Assembly (NCBI RefSeq): GCF_002099195.1
Contig: NZ_NBYX01000015.1
Location: forward strand, 62,001-126,000
Source of the DNA: Burkholderia puraquae
Lineage (GTDB): Bacteria; Pseudomonadota; Gammaproteobacteria; Burkholderiales; Burkholderiaceae
DNA length: 64,000 bases
Reading direction: 5' to 3'
The position numbers were made by a program, and so were the translations under genes. The notes under the pieces were generated by a model. The model saw only the letters and a program-made list of their open reading frames with translations. It had not been told where the DNA came from and ran no database searches. How positions within the stretch are numbered: the stretch's first letter is position 1; each line of letters opens with the position of its first letter. This document shows positions 1 through 8,734 of the stretch, in pieces.

Positions 1-1275
1 TCGGGCTGTACCGCGAACGCCGCGGGTTTCGCTCAGGCGTTCGGCGACGATGTCGCGATTCGCGCCGCCATGCTCGAGAACCGGCCCGGCCTCGCCGAAG
101 CGGTCGGCCGCGCCGGCGCCGCGATGATCCCGCTCGCGCAAATCCATTGCGAAGTGTCGGGCGAAGTCGCGCGAATACTAGGCCTCTCCAGCGCCACGGA
201 AACCGCGCTGCGGCACATTTTCGAAAGCTGGGACGGCAACGGGCTGCCCGCACGGCTCGCGCGGGAACAGGTGCCGGCCGCCGTGTCGATCGTCACGCTC
301 GCGGGCGATCTCGACGTATTCAGCCGCACGTACGGCATCGAGCAGGCTATCGAATGGATCGGGCAACGCGCGGGCGCACGCTATCCGAGCGCGCTCGTCG
401 AGGCAGCCGCGCACGACGCCGCGCGCTGGCTCGCAGCGCTCGATCACCTGTCGCCCGACGATCTCGATGCCGCATTGGCCACGCCCGGCATGCAAGGCGC
501 GACCTCCGCCGAATTGATCGCGGACGTCATCGATCTGAAACTCCCGTGGATGACCGGGTTCTCGCGTTCGGTCGCCGCGACGGCGGCCGCGTGTTACGAG
601 CGTCTGTCGCCGGATGCGGCCGCGCGCGAACGCGTCTACCGCGCCGGGCTGATTCATGGCATCGGCCGGGCCGCGGTGCCGAACGACGTGTGGAATCTTC
701 CGGCGCGGCTGCCGGCGAGCGCGTGGGAAAAGGTGCGGCTCGTGCCGTACTGGACCGAGCGTGCCGGCAGGCAGACCGGCGCGCTCGGTGAAGCCGCGGT
801 GTTGGCGTCGTATGCGTACGAGCGGCAGGACGGTTCCGGCTATTTTCGCGGCGTGCGCGATGCGGCGCTGACGCTGGAAGCGCGCGTACTCGCGGCATCG
901 CTGGCGTGGGTCGCGTTGCGCTCGGCGCGCCCGTGGCGGGCGGCGCTCAGCGATGCGGCCGCCGCCGGCCAATTGCAGGAAGAAGCGGCGCGCGGCCGGC
1001 TATGCGGCGACGTGGTCGCGGCGCTCGTCACGGGTGGCGCGCCAGCGGCCCGGCGCATGGCCGCACGCGCGTCGCACGACGGCCCGCGCCTGTCGCCACG
1101 GGAAATCGACGTACTGCGGGCAATCTCCCGAGGGGCGAGCAACAAGCAGGTCGCGCAGGCGCTCTCGATGAGTCCGAGCACGGTGCGCACCCATGTCGAG
1201 AAGGCGTTTCGCAAGCTCGAATGCTCGACACGCGCCGCGGCGACGCTCAAGGCGTCGGCGATGGGCTTGCTCTGA
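1..1275 (+). CDS. HD-GYP-like domain / LuxR-type response regulator, 5' end outside window
   Basis: The reading frame is open from base 1, so the gene starts upstream of the window; the first internal ATG is at 70. The middle resembles an HD-GYP fold: a GLIHGIGR segment, a VPNDVWNLP segment and a YERQDGSGYFRG segment stand where the HD, the P-D-I-L-K-P stretch and the HHE-DGxGYP motif are expected. A second DGNGLP-like motif lies near the N-terminus. The metal-binding HD pair is HG and HHE is YAYE, so phosphodiesterase activity is unlikely. The last 60 residues are a LuxR/FixJ helix-turn-helix beginning LSPREIDVLRAISRG. Inference: a DNA-binding regulator with a degenerate HD-GYP sensor. It ends about 170 bp before the convergent EthD-like gene. 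The family assignment is firm for the C-terminus and moderate for the rest. Confidence 0.8.
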   Translation, partial: SGCTANAAGFAQAFGDDVAIRAAMLENRPGLAEAVGRAGAAMIPLAQIHCEVSGEVARILGLSSATETALRHIFESWDGNGLPARLAREQVPAAVSIVTLAGDLDVFSRTYGIEQAIEWIGQRAGARYPSALVEAAAHDAARWLAALDHLSPDDLDAALATPGMQGATSAELIADVIDLKLPWMTGFSRSVAATAAACYERLSPDAAARERVYRAGLIHGIGRAAVPNDVWNLPARLPASAWEKVRLVPYWTERAGRQTGALGEAAVLASYAYERQDGSGYFRGVRDAALTLEARVLAASLAWVALRSARPWRAALSDAAAAGQLQEEAARGRLCGDVVAALVTGGAPAARRMAARASHDGPRLSPREIDVLRAISRGASNKQVAQALSMSPSTVRTHVEKAFRKLECSTRAAATLKASAMGLL

Positions 1276-1446
1276 CGCGACGCACGACGCGCGATGTGCA
1301 TACGCTTCCGTGCATGTGTCGACGCACGCCCCGGCCGACATGAGGTTCAAGGTTCGCCGGTCCAGCCGTATACGTCGTGAATCGAAAATGACGTTACGCC
1401 ATTCAGGTCGGCCAGTCGCTCGTCGGTCCCCTGAGACCAGCGGCAT

Positions 1447-1755
1447 TCATTCGACGCGCGAGAACACGTCCGTGATGTAGCGATCGGGCGCGATATCGGT
1501 GAACGCGTCGATATCGGCCATGATGTCGGCCGTCTCCACGGACGCGAACGCGGCGTCGAGCGCTGCCCGATCCGTGAAGCGGCACATGGCCACGACGGCC
1601 ACCTCGCTGTCCTGCCGTGCGGGGAAGAACGCGTCGACGGATTCGAGCCCGTACGGTTTCCACGACTTTTCCACCAGAGGAATGTGCTGCTCGACGTAGT
1701 AGCGGGCATCGAATCGCGTACCCGTTGCGCGGCGATAGGAAACGACGAAAACCAT
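1447..1755 (-). CDS. EthD-domain dimeric alpha/beta-barrel protein
   Basis: This 102-residue protein has the size and pattern of the EthD/ferredoxin-like barrel family. It opens with a beta strand (MVFVVSYRR), continues with an FDARYYVEQHIPLV segment that carries the typical central H, and ends with an AxxDIDAFTDIAP stretch. Family members are small cytoplasmic proteins often found beside oxidative degradation or efflux genes; their chemistry is mostly undefined. It lies 60 bp downstream of the MFS pump on the same strand and may be co-transcribed with it. No particular substrate can be inferred. Confidence 0.75.
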   Translation of the reverse strand: MVFVVSYRRATGTRFDARYYVEQHIPLVEKSWKPYGLESVDAFFPARQDSEVAVVAMCRFTDRAALDAAFASVETADIMADIDAFTDIAPDRYITDVFSRVE

Positions 1756-1815
1756 GAGGAACCTCCGGGTTGGACGGATGCAACGTTGAATGTCGATACG
1801 GGCGATCTCGGGCGA

Positions 1816-3297
1816 TCACGGTCGTTTGCGCGCGGGGCCGAAGGCCGGCTGGCCGGCGGAGCGCACCGACGACGGTGCGGCCGGTGCACGCGCGAGCGAG
1901 ATGCCCAGCGCGGCGCCGACGGCGAGAAACGCCGAGATCGACAGGAGTGCGACGATGAACGCGTGCGCAATGGCTGCCGGATCCTGGCGCGCGCCCAGAA
2001 CCGTATAGAAAACCCCGCCGATGATCGCGACGCTGAGCGACGTGCTGACCTGCAGCGTCGAGCTGGCGATACCGGCGATCATCCCCGACACCGCGGGTGC
2101 GACACGCCCCGTCACCATGCGCATCAGCGTCGGCAGCGCGAGGCCTTGGCCGAACCCGATCACGAAGAGCGCGGCGGCGAGCGGCACGGAAGCGAGCGGC
2201 ATCCCGATCGGCGTTGCCTCGATCAAGCAGGCGAGTCCGACGAGCCCCACGATCTCGAGGCCCATGCCGAGCGGATTCACATAAGCGCCGATCGCACGCG
2301 TGCACAACGGCGTCGACAGCGGGCCGAGCAGAAACCCGACGCCGAACGGCAAGAACACGAGGCCCGCGCTCAACGCATCGACGTGCAACGCATTCTGCAG
2401 ATACACCGAGAACAGCAGGAAGAACGCGCCGATCGAGTACAGCAACAGCGCGATCAGCAATGCCCGGCCCAGCCCCGGTGCGCGCAGTGCGGACGGATCG
2501 AGCAGCGGTGCGCCGCCGAGGCGGCCCAGCCGGCTCTCGTAGCGCCAGAAGCCCCACGCGAGTGCCGGCGCCGCGATCAGCGATACCCATGCCCACACGG
2601 GCCAGCCCGCCTCGCGCCCTTCGATCAGCGGCACGATCAACGCGCCGAGCGTCAGCATCGACAGCGCGGTGCCGCCGAGGTCGAGCTTGCGCGCATGCTG
2701 CGCACGCGTTTCCTTCAACAGCGGAATGCCGAACACGACGACCAGCATCGCCAGCGGCAGGTTGACGAGGAAGATCGTCCGCCAGCCCAGGTTCAACAGA
2801 TTCAACGAGATCAGGATTCCGCCCAGCGCCTGCCCGACGACGGCGGCGAGGCCGAAGACCGCGCCATACAAGCTGAGCGCGAGCGGCTTTTCCGATTCCG
2901 GGAAGATCGCCTGGATCGACGCGAGCGCTTGCGGCGCCATGATCGCGGCCGTCACCCCCTGCAATGCACGCCCGACGATGAGCATCCCCGGCGAACCGGC
3001 GAGGCCGCACAGCGTCGAGGCCGTCGCAAAGCCGATCAACCCGAGAAAGAACACGCGGCCGCGACCGTACAGATCGCCCAGTCGCCCGCCGGTGATCAGC
3101 GTCACCGCGTACAGGCCCGCATACGACGAAATCACCAGTTGCTCGGCGGACGACGATGCGCCCAGTTCCGCGCGGATCGACGGCAGCGCGACATTGACGA
3201 TGAAGAAATCCAGCGGCGGCAGGAACGCGCCGACGAGCAGGACCGAAAACATTGCCCAGCGACGCGGGTCGGGCGATACGAGGTCATTCCGTGACAT
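1816..3297 (-). CDS. MFS drug/metabolite efflux transporter, DHA2 (14-TM) type
   Basis: This is an inner-membrane proton-driven exporter of about 493 residues with many hydrophobic helices, the size expected for the 14-helix EmrB/QacA group. A DHA2-type motif in the first helix (LDFFIVNVALPS, residues about 29-40) and MFS motif A in the first cytoplasmic loop (GGRLGDLYGRGR, about 70-81) are visible. I chose the ATG at 3297 (MSRNDL) over one eight codons upstream because a GGAGAG ribosome site lies 5-6 bases before it. The gene diverges from a TetR regulator on the promoter side only in the sense of shared control: both are on the minus strand, with the TetR gene upstream. A 16-bp near-palindrome at 3314-3329 lies in its leader. 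Substrate unknown. Confidence 0.88.
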   Translation of the reverse strand: MSRNDLVSPDPRRWAMFSVLLVGAFLPPLDFFIVNVALPSIRAELGASSSAEQLVISSYAGLYAVTLITGGRLGDLYGRGRVFFLGLIGFATASTLCGLAGSPGMLIVGRALQGVTAAIMAPQALASIQAIFPESEKPLALSLYGAVFGLAAVVGQALGGILISLNLLNLGWRTIFLVNLPLAMLVVVFGIPLLKETRAQHARKLDLGGTALSMLTLGALIVPLIEGREAGWPVWAWVSLIAAPALAWGFWRYESRLGRLGGAPLLDPSALRAPGLGRALLIALLLYSIGAFFLLFSVYLQNALHVDALSAGLVFLPFGVGFLLGPLSTPLCTRAIGAYVNPLGMGLEIVGLVGLACLIEATPIGMPLASVPLAAALFVIGFGQGLALPTLMRMVTGRVAPAVSGMIAGIASSTLQVSTSLSVAIIGGVFYTVLGARQDPAAIAHAFIVALLSISAFLAVGAALGISLARAPAAPSSVRSAGQPAFGPARKRP

Positions 3298-3313
3298 GGA
3301 CGGCTCTCCATAC

Positions 3314-3329
3314 GGAACCAATCGGTTCC
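3314..3329. promoter_or_regulatory. Candidate TetR operator before the MFS gene
   Basis: The sequence GGAACCAATCGGTTCC is an inverted repeat with 7 of 8 matching positions per arm. It lies 17 bp upstream of the chosen transporter start, between it and the TetR gene. A related half-site occurs upstream of the TetR gene at 3992-4006. Position and symmetry fit a repressor operator; binding itself is inferred. Confidence 0.6.
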
Positions 3330-3345
3330 AAATTGGGTAAAAAAA

Positions 3346-3942
3346 TCAATCGAGAATGCGCATCGTGCGGTCGACCACCGCGAGCATGTCGGCTTCGGGC
3401 ACGCCGGTTTTGCCCAGCACGCGCATGCCCTCGACCTGGCACACGAGAAAGCGCGCGAGCACCTGTTCGTCCTGCTCGGCGATCTCGCCGCTTGCCTGAC
3501 CGCGCACGATCGCGCCGGCATAGAGCTGCTGCAAGCGGCGGAACATGCGTCCCGTACGCTCCGCGACATCCGCGTCGCGGGCGGCCAATTCAGTGGTCAT
3601 CGCGATTGCGAGACAGCCGCGTCGGCCCGCCTCGCCGACGGACAGGCGGGCATAGCGCAGCAGCGAGTCGCGAATGGCCTCCTTCACGGTGCCGGGTTGC
3701 GACAGGATGTCCGCAGTTGCCTTGAGCCCATCGGCCATATACAGGTCGAGCGCTGCCAGCAGCAGCGCCTTCTTGTCGCCGAAGGCCTTGTACAGGCTGC
3801 CCCGCGACAAGCCCGTGCCGGCAATCAGGTCGGGTAGGGACGCGCCTTCGTATCCGTGGTCCCAGAAGACTTCCATCGCGTCGCGCGCGGCGTCTTCAAG
3901 TTCGAATTCGCGCGGGCGGCCCACGCCAGCCGGATTTGCCAT
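3346..3942 (-). CDS. TetR/AcrR family repressor, likely regulator of the adjacent MFS pump
   Basis: The protein is about 198 residues from the ATG at 3942 (MANPAGVGRPREFEL); an in-frame ATG five codons upstream is possible. The N-terminal domain has the TetR three-helix pattern, with GASLPDLIAGTGLSRGSLYKAFGD-type residues around positions 32-55 as the recognition helix. The C-terminal half is all-helical, as usual for a ligand pocket. The gene is immediately upstream of the MFS transporter on the same strand, with only about 48 bp between them, and the palindrome GGAACC-N4-GGTTCC sits in that gap. A similar element precedes its own start, so autorepression and pump repression are likely. Ligand unknown. 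Confidence 0.85.
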   Translation of the reverse strand: MANPAGVGRPREFELEDAARDAMEVFWDHGYEGASLPDLIAGTGLSRGSLYKAFGDKKALLLAALDLYMADGLKATADILSQPGTVKEAIRDSLLRYARLSVGEAGRRGCLAIAMTTELAARDADVAERTGRMFRRLQQLYAGAIVRGQASGEIAEQDEQVLARFLVCQVEGMRVLGKTGVPEADMLAVVDRTMRILD

Positions 3943-3991
3943 TGATCGGTTTCGCAAACGATGCGGTGTCCAGGAATGGCATCGATTATAT

Positions 3992-4006
3992 GGACTGATC
4001 GGTTCC
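3992..4006. promoter_or_regulatory. Second candidate TetR operator, upstream of the TetR gene
   Basis: GGACTGATCGGTTCC lies 50 bp upstream of the TetR start. On the minus strand it shares the half-site GGAACCGAT with the palindrome before the MFS gene, but the other arm is one base short. It fits an autoregulatory site. Confidence 0.45.
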
Positions 4007-4074
4007 TATGTCAATGCGCACTCTTCGGCCGGGCAGCGCGATGCCGTCGTCACGGATCGCGCGCGTCCGTCGGG

Positions 4075-5547
4075 TCAGTCCAGGCCGCCCTGGCACAGAT
4101 ACTTGATCGACAGGTAATCGTCGAGCCCGTAGCGCGAGCCTTCGCGGCCGTAGCCCGATTCCTTCACGCCGCCGAACGGTGCGGCCTCGCTCGCGAGCGC
4201 GCCTTCGTTGATGCCGACGATGCCCGTTTCGAGCCGTGCCGACACACGCGCGATGCGGCGCACGTCCTGCGTGTAGAAATACGCGGCGAGGCCGAACGGC
4301 GTGTCGTTCGCGGCGTCGACGGCTTCGTCCTCGGTGTCGAAGCGGAACAGCGCGGCCACCGGGCCGAAGGTTTCCTCGCACGTGAGCTGCATGTCGGCGG
4401 CTGCATCGGCCAGCACCGTCGGTGCGTAGAAGTTCGGTCCCAGCTCGGTCAGGCGCTTGCCGCCCGTCAGCACGCGCGCGCCGCGCTCGATCGCATCGCC
4501 GACGTGGCGCGCGATCTTGTCGACCGCACGCGCATTGATCATCGGGCCGATCTGCGCAGCCGGGTCGGTCGCCGGTGCAACCTTCAGCGCGGCGACGCGC
4601 GCCGCGAGCTTCGCGGCGAACGCATCGTACACGCCGGCCTGCACGTACACGCGGTTCGGCGACACGCACGTCTGCCCGCCGTTGCGGAACTTCGCGGCCA
4701 TCAGCCCGTCGACCGCGGCATCGAGCTCGGCATCGTCGAACACGATGAACGGTGCATTGCCGCCCAGCTCCAGCGACAGCTTCTTCAACGTCGCCGCCGA
4801 GTCGCGCGCGAGCAGCTTGCCGACGGCCGTCGAGCCGGTAAACGTGATCTTGCGCACGCGGCTGTCGGCGAGCCAGTCGGCGGCCGCGTCGATGCCGCGC
4901 TCGCGTGACGCCGTGATCAGGTTCAGCACGCCCGCCGGCACGCCGGCTTCGTGCGCGAGGAATGCGAGCGCGAGCGCGGTGAGCGGCGTGTCCTCCGCCG
5001 GCTTCGCGACGACCGTACAGCCGGCCGCGAGCGCCGGCGCGATCTTGCGCGCGATCATCGCGAGCGGGAAGTTCCACGGCGTGATCGCGGCGACGACGCC
5101 GATCGGCTCCTTCACCGCACTCAGCCGCTTGCCGCGCTGCTGCTGCGGAATGATGTCGCCGTACGTGCGCGTCGCTTCCTCGGCGAACCACAGCACGTAC
5201 GACGCGCCGTACGCGACTTCGCCGCGCGCCTCCGCGAGCGGCTTGCCCTGTTCGCGCGACATCAGCTTTGCGAGATCGTCGGTATTGGCGACGATCGCCG
5301 CATGCCATGCACGCAGGATCGCCGCGCGTTCGCGAGCGGGCGTCGCGCGCCACGCGGGCAGCGCGCGCACCGCCGCATCGGTCGCCGCGCGCGCGTCGGC
5401 GGCGCCGCTGTCGGGTGCGTGGGCAACGGTGTCGAGCGTCGCCGGATCGGTCACGCCGAAACGGCGGCCGTCGAGTGCGTCGCGCCACGTGCCGTCGATC
5501 AGGTTGGCGGAGCGCAGGAGTTCGGTGCGGGTCAGCGAAAGCGGCAT
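4075..5547 (-). CDS. gabD: NAD(P)-dependent succinate-semialdehyde dehydrogenase
   Basis: An aldehyde dehydrogenase of 490 residues, the usual GabD length. The ATG at 5547 (MPLSLTRTELL) is preceded by AAGGAA at good spacing; a 28-codon upstream extension is unlikely. Visible family signatures are AAITPWNFP (about 153-161), GSTAVGK in the cofactor fold, the general-base Glu in LELGGNAPF (Glu260) and the nucleophilic Cys in GGQTCVSPNR (Cys294). The close PFGGVKESGYGREGSRYGLDDY ending is typical of the SSADH branch; broken here into PFGGVKESG and GREGSRYG. It probably oxidises succinate semialdehyde to succinate. With the aminotransferase at 6235-7635 it would complete a GABA-type degradation route. 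A paralogue lies at 38826-40319. Confidence 0.85.
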   Translation of the reverse strand: MPLSLTRTELLRSANLIDGTWRDALDGRRFGVTDPATLDTVAHAPDSGAADARAATDAAVRALPAWRATPARERAAILRAWHAAIVANTDDLAKLMSREQGKPLAEARGEVAYGASYVLWFAEEATRTYGDIIPQQQRGKRLSAVKEPIGVVAAITPWNFPLAMIARKIAPALAAGCTVVAKPAEDTPLTALALAFLAHEAGVPAGVLNLITASRERGIDAAADWLADSRVRKITFTGSTAVGKLLARDSAATLKKLSLELGGNAPFIVFDDAELDAAVDGLMAAKFRNGGQTCVSPNRVYVQAGVYDAFAAKLAARVAALKVAPATDPAAQIGPMINARAVDKIARHVGDAIERGARVLTGGKRLTELGPNFYAPTVLADAAADMQLTCEETFGPVAALFRFDTEDEAVDAANDTPFGLAAYFYTQDVRRIARVSARLETGIVGINEGALASEAAPFGGVKESGYGREGSRYGLDDYLSIKYLCQGGLD

Positions 5548-5656
5548 GGCAGTTCCTTGGATGAAGCGGTTCGGCGACGACGGCGACGGTGCCGGCGCGC
5601 GACTGTCCCGCACGGACAGCGAAGCTGCCATGTTCGCGGGTGCCGCACGCGGTGTG

Positions 5657-6154
5657 TCAGTGACGCTCGCCGAACAGCGATTCGAGCGGGTAGTGCCGTT
5701 TGACGAACGGCGACTTGATGATCACGTAACTGAAATACTTCTCGATGCCGATGTTCTGCTCGAGCAGCCCTTCGACGATCGTCTGGTAATGGCTCACGCT
5801 GCGCGTGATGAACTTCAGCAGATAGTCGTAGCCGCCGCTCGCGAGGTGGCATTCGACGATCTCGTCGACGTTGCGGATCGCGGCCACGAAGCGGTCGAAA
5901 TCCTCGCGGCGGTGGTCGGCCAGCGTGACTTCGGTAAACACGACCTGCACGTCGCCGAGTTTCTCGAGCTGGATGTGCGCGCCGTAGCCGCCGATGTAGC
6001 CGGCCTTCTCGAGCCGCTTCACGCGGATCAGGCAGGGACTGGGCGACAGCCCGACCGCATCGGCCAGCTCGACGTTGGTCATGCGGCCGCGCTTCTGCAA
6101 CTGGGAGAGGATGCGCAGGTCGATGCGATCCAGCTTGCTGTCCGTCATGTTCAC
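5657..6154 (-). CDS. Lrp/AsnC family transcriptional regulator
   Basis: The 165-residue length is standard for the family. The N-terminal winged helix includes LDRIDLRILSQLQKRGRM and the recognition helix VGLSPSPCLIRVKRLEKAG (about 35-53), followed by a linker strand and a C-terminal RAM/ligand-binding domain with IVECHLASGGYDYLLKF. It lies between the dehydrogenase and the aminotransferase on the same strand, which suggests it controls the flanking amine or amino-acid genes in response to a substrate amino acid. ATGs at 6154 and 6148 are both possible starts. Confidence 0.88.
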   Translation of the reverse strand: MNMTDSKLDRIDLRILSQLQKRGRMTNVELADAVGLSPSPCLIRVKRLEKAGYIGGYGAHIQLEKLGDVQVVFTEVTLADHRREDFDRFVAAIRNVDEIVECHLASGGYDYLLKFITRSVSHYQTIVEGLLEQNIGIEKYFSYVIIKSPFVKRHYPLESLFGERH

Positions 6155-6234
6155 GTGAGAGCGGAAAAATGGAATGTCCGGTTACTTTAGAGTCGAACGA
6201 TGGCCGCCACAAGCCCGGCTTTCCCTTGGCCGGC

Positions 6235-7635
6235 TCAGGCCGGCTGCGCGTGCGCGGCGTCGAGCGCGCGCTGCACGCCCGCGTCGGCCAGCACGTCGTC
6301 GAGCGTCTTGCGCACGCGTTCGAACATCAGGTCGAACTCGCCCGCGGTGAAGCTCAGCGCCGGCGCAAAGCCGAGCACGCCGTCGCCGAATGCGCGGAAC
6401 ACCACGCCGTTCGCGTACGCGGCCGCCGCGATCTTGTCCGGAACGTTCAGCGACGCGTCGAAGCGCGTCTTGCGCGCCTTGTCGGACACCAGTTCGAGCG
6501 CGCCGAGCAAGCCGGCCGAACGCGCGTCGCCGACGAGCGGATGCGCGCGCAGCGCATCGAGCCCCGCCGCGAAGCGCGGCGCCATCGCCTGGCCGTTCGC
6601 GAGCAGCCCGCCTTCGTGATAGAGCTTCAGCACCTCGAGGCCGATCGCCGCGCTCACCGGGTGCGCGGAATACGTATGCCCATGACCGACCACGGCCGAC
6701 TCCGCGCGGCTGCCTGCGAGGCCTTCGTAGATTTCGTCGGACATCAGCACCGCGCCCATCGGCGCATAGCCCGCGGTCAAGCCCTTCGCAACGGTCATCA
6801 GGTCCGGATCGACCTGCTCGGCCTCGCACGCGAACAGCGGGCCCGTGCGGCCGAAGCCGGTGATCACCTCGTCGGCGACGAACAGGATGCCGAGGCGCCG
6901 GCACGCGTCGCGCATCGCCTTCAGCCAGCCGGCCGGCGGCACGATCACGCCGCCGGAACCCTGCACGGGCTCGCAGAAGAACGCGGCGACGTTGTCCGCG
7001 CCCAGTTCGGCCACCTTCGCTTCGAGCGCGGCGACCGACGCGGCGATCAGCGCCTGCGGGTCATCGCCGAGCGGGTGGCGGTACGGGTACGGCGACGGGA
7101 TATGGTGCTGATCGGCGCGCGGCAGGTCGAAATGGCGATGGAACGCCGGCAGCGCGGTGAGGCCGGCGCCGATCGACGACGAGCCGTGATAGCCGCGTTC
7201 CAGCGCGATCATGTGCTTTTTCGACGGGCGGCCGGTCGCGTTGAAATAGTGCGTGATGAAGCGCACCGCGGAGTCGACCGCATCCGAGCCGCCGAGCGTG
7301 AAGTACACCCGATTCAGCGACGGCGGCGCGAGTGCGGCGAGCCGCTCGGCAAGCTCGATCGCCGGCTGCGAGCCGAAATGGAAGTAGCCGGTCGCGTACG
7401 GCAGCTTCGCCATCTGATCGGCGGCGGCTTTCACGATGCTGTCGCGGCCGTAGCCGACGTTCACGCACCACAGGCCCGAGAACGCGTCGAGCAGCGTATG
7501 GCCGGCGGCGTCGCGCAGGAATACGCCGTCCGCGGATTCGAGCACGGTGACGCCGCGCGCCTCGTGCGTACGGTAGTTGACGACGGGGTGGATCAGGTGT
7601 TGACGATCGGCTTCGATCAGCGCGGCTTGGTTCAT
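6235..7635 (-). CDS. Class-III (omega) aminotransferase, GABA/putrescine type
   Basis: This PLP enzyme of 466 residues has the full class-III layout: the GLWCVNVGYG entrance near residue 55, ERGYHG (about 146-151), the cofactor-binding Asp in ADEVITGFGRTG (Asp255), and the Schiff-base Lys in TVAKGLTAGY (Lys284). It moves an amino group from an omega-amino acid or diamine to pyruvate or a similar acceptor. Because it neighbours SSADH and an Lrp regulator, GABA, putrescine or beta-alanine are the most probable donors, but sequence alone cannot separate these. The gene is 80 bp upstream of the Lrp gene on the same strand. Confidence 0.85.
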   Translation of the reverse strand: MNQAALIEADRQHLIHPVVNYRTHEARGVTVLESADGVFLRDAAGHTLLDAFSGLWCVNVGYGRDSIVKAAADQMAKLPYATGYFHFGSQPAIELAERLAALAPPSLNRVYFTLGGSDAVDSAVRFITHYFNATGRPSKKHMIALERGYHGSSSIGAGLTALPAFHRHFDLPRADQHHIPSPYPYRHPLGDDPQALIAASVAALEAKVAELGADNVAAFFCEPVQGSGGVIVPPAGWLKAMRDACRRLGILFVADEVITGFGRTGPLFACEAEQVDPDLMTVAKGLTAGYAPMGAVLMSDEIYEGLAGSRAESAVVGHGHTYSAHPVSAAIGLEVLKLYHEGGLLANGQAMAPRFAAGLDALRAHPLVGDARSAGLLGALELVSDKARKTRFDASLNVPDKIAAAAYANGVVFRAFGDGVLGFAPALSFTAGEFDLMFERVRKTLDDVLADAGVQRALDAAHAQPA

Positions 7636-7795
7636 GGCAGGCAGGACTCTCGTGAGGTGTCAGCGGTGAGTTCATGCTACCGGGCGACCCGTCCGCATGC
7701 GTTTTCAAATTGCGGCCCGAAACGTATGAATGCGGCGTTTGCACGGGGCGCTTCGGCATTTTCTGCTGCGCGCCCCGCGAGGCCGGACATGCATG

Positions 7796-8722
7796 TCAGT
7801 AGCCGCGAGCGCGATCGACGACGCCGATCATCGGCTGTCCCGCGCGATGACGGGCGAGGTTCGCGAGCACCGCGTCGACCGCGGTGTCGGGCCGCGTCGC
7901 GCTGGCGATGTGCGGCGTGATGCGAATGCGCGGATGCGTCCAGAACGGATGGCCGGCCGGCAACGGTTCGGGGTCCGTCACATCGAGGATCGCGCTGTCG
8001 ACGCGGCCGCTCGCAAGTGCTGCGAGCAGCGCGGCCGAATCCAGTTGCGGCCCGCGCCCGACCTGCACGAGCGACGCGCCGGCCGGTAGCGCATCGAATA
8101 CGCGCGCGCCAAGCAGGCCGCGCGTGCCGTCGGTGAGCGGCAGCAGGCAAATCAGGATGTCGGTGCGGGCCAGGAACGCGTCGAGTGCCGAGTCGCCCGC
8201 GTAGCAATCGATGCCGTCGAGTGTGCGCGGCGTGCGGCTCCAGCCGGCGCACGGGAAGCCGAAGCGCCGCAGCGTGTCGAGCACGGCCTGGCCGAGCGTG
8301 CCGAGCCCGAGCACGCCGATGCGCCGCGATGCTGCCGCCCGTACGGGCTTCTCGTGCCACACCTGTTCGCGTTGCTGCGCCGCATAGTCGAACACGTCGC
8401 GATGAATCGTCAGCACGGCCTGCGTTACATATTCGACCATTCCTTCGACGATGCCGGGCTCGATCATCCGTACGACCGGAATGTGCGCGGGCACGCGCGA
8501 CAGGTCGAACTGATCGATGCCGGCGCCGACCGAGAACACGACTTCGAGATTCGGCAGCAGGGCGGCCGGGTCGTCGGGCGGCTGCCATGCGGCGAGATAG
8601 CGGACGGCCGCGGCGTCGCCGATGTCCGGCCAGATCCGGAACGGCAGGTCGGGCGCCAGTTGCGCGAAGCGTGCCGCCCACTGCGCGCCGCGTACCGGGT
8701 CGGCCTTGTACAGGAAGCTCAT
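7796..8722 (-). CDS. ghrA: Glyoxylate/hydroxypyruvate reductase A-like D-2-hydroxyacid dehydrogenase
   Basis: The 308-residue protein matches the GhrA branch. It has a Rossmann motif GLGTLG at about 139-144, a catalytic Arg in QVGRGPQLD, and the Glu and His of the relay in DPEPLPAGHPFW and TPHIAS. The N-terminal half has the short GhrA-type substrate domain (VVFSVGAGIDQFDLS). It would reduce glyoxylate or hydroxypyruvate with NADPH in the cytoplasm. It is followed on the same strand by nothing until the aminotransferase 160 bp away, and it is preceded 12 bp upstream by a GNAT gene, so those two probably share an operon. Confidence 0.82.
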   Translation of the reverse strand: MSFLYKADPVRGAQWAARFAQLAPDLPFRIWPDIGDAAAVRYLAAWQPPDDPAALLPNLEVVFSVGAGIDQFDLSRVPAHIPVVRMIEPGIVEGMVEYVTQAVLTIHRDVFDYAAQQREQVWHEKPVRAAASRRIGVLGLGTLGQAVLDTLRRFGFPCAGWSRTPRTLDGIDCYAGDSALDAFLARTDILICLLPLTDGTRGLLGARVFDALPAGASLVQVGRGPQLDSAALLAALASGRVDSAILDVTDPEPLPAGHPFWTHPRIRITPHIASATRPDTAVDAVLANLARHRAGQPMIGVVDRARGY

Positions 8723-8734
8723 CGTCGGTGCCCT

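Noticed and set aside
1684-3294. Long plus-strand open frame opposite the MFS gene
   Set aside because: Arg/Gln/Glu-rich, no family, fully antisense to a clear transporter.
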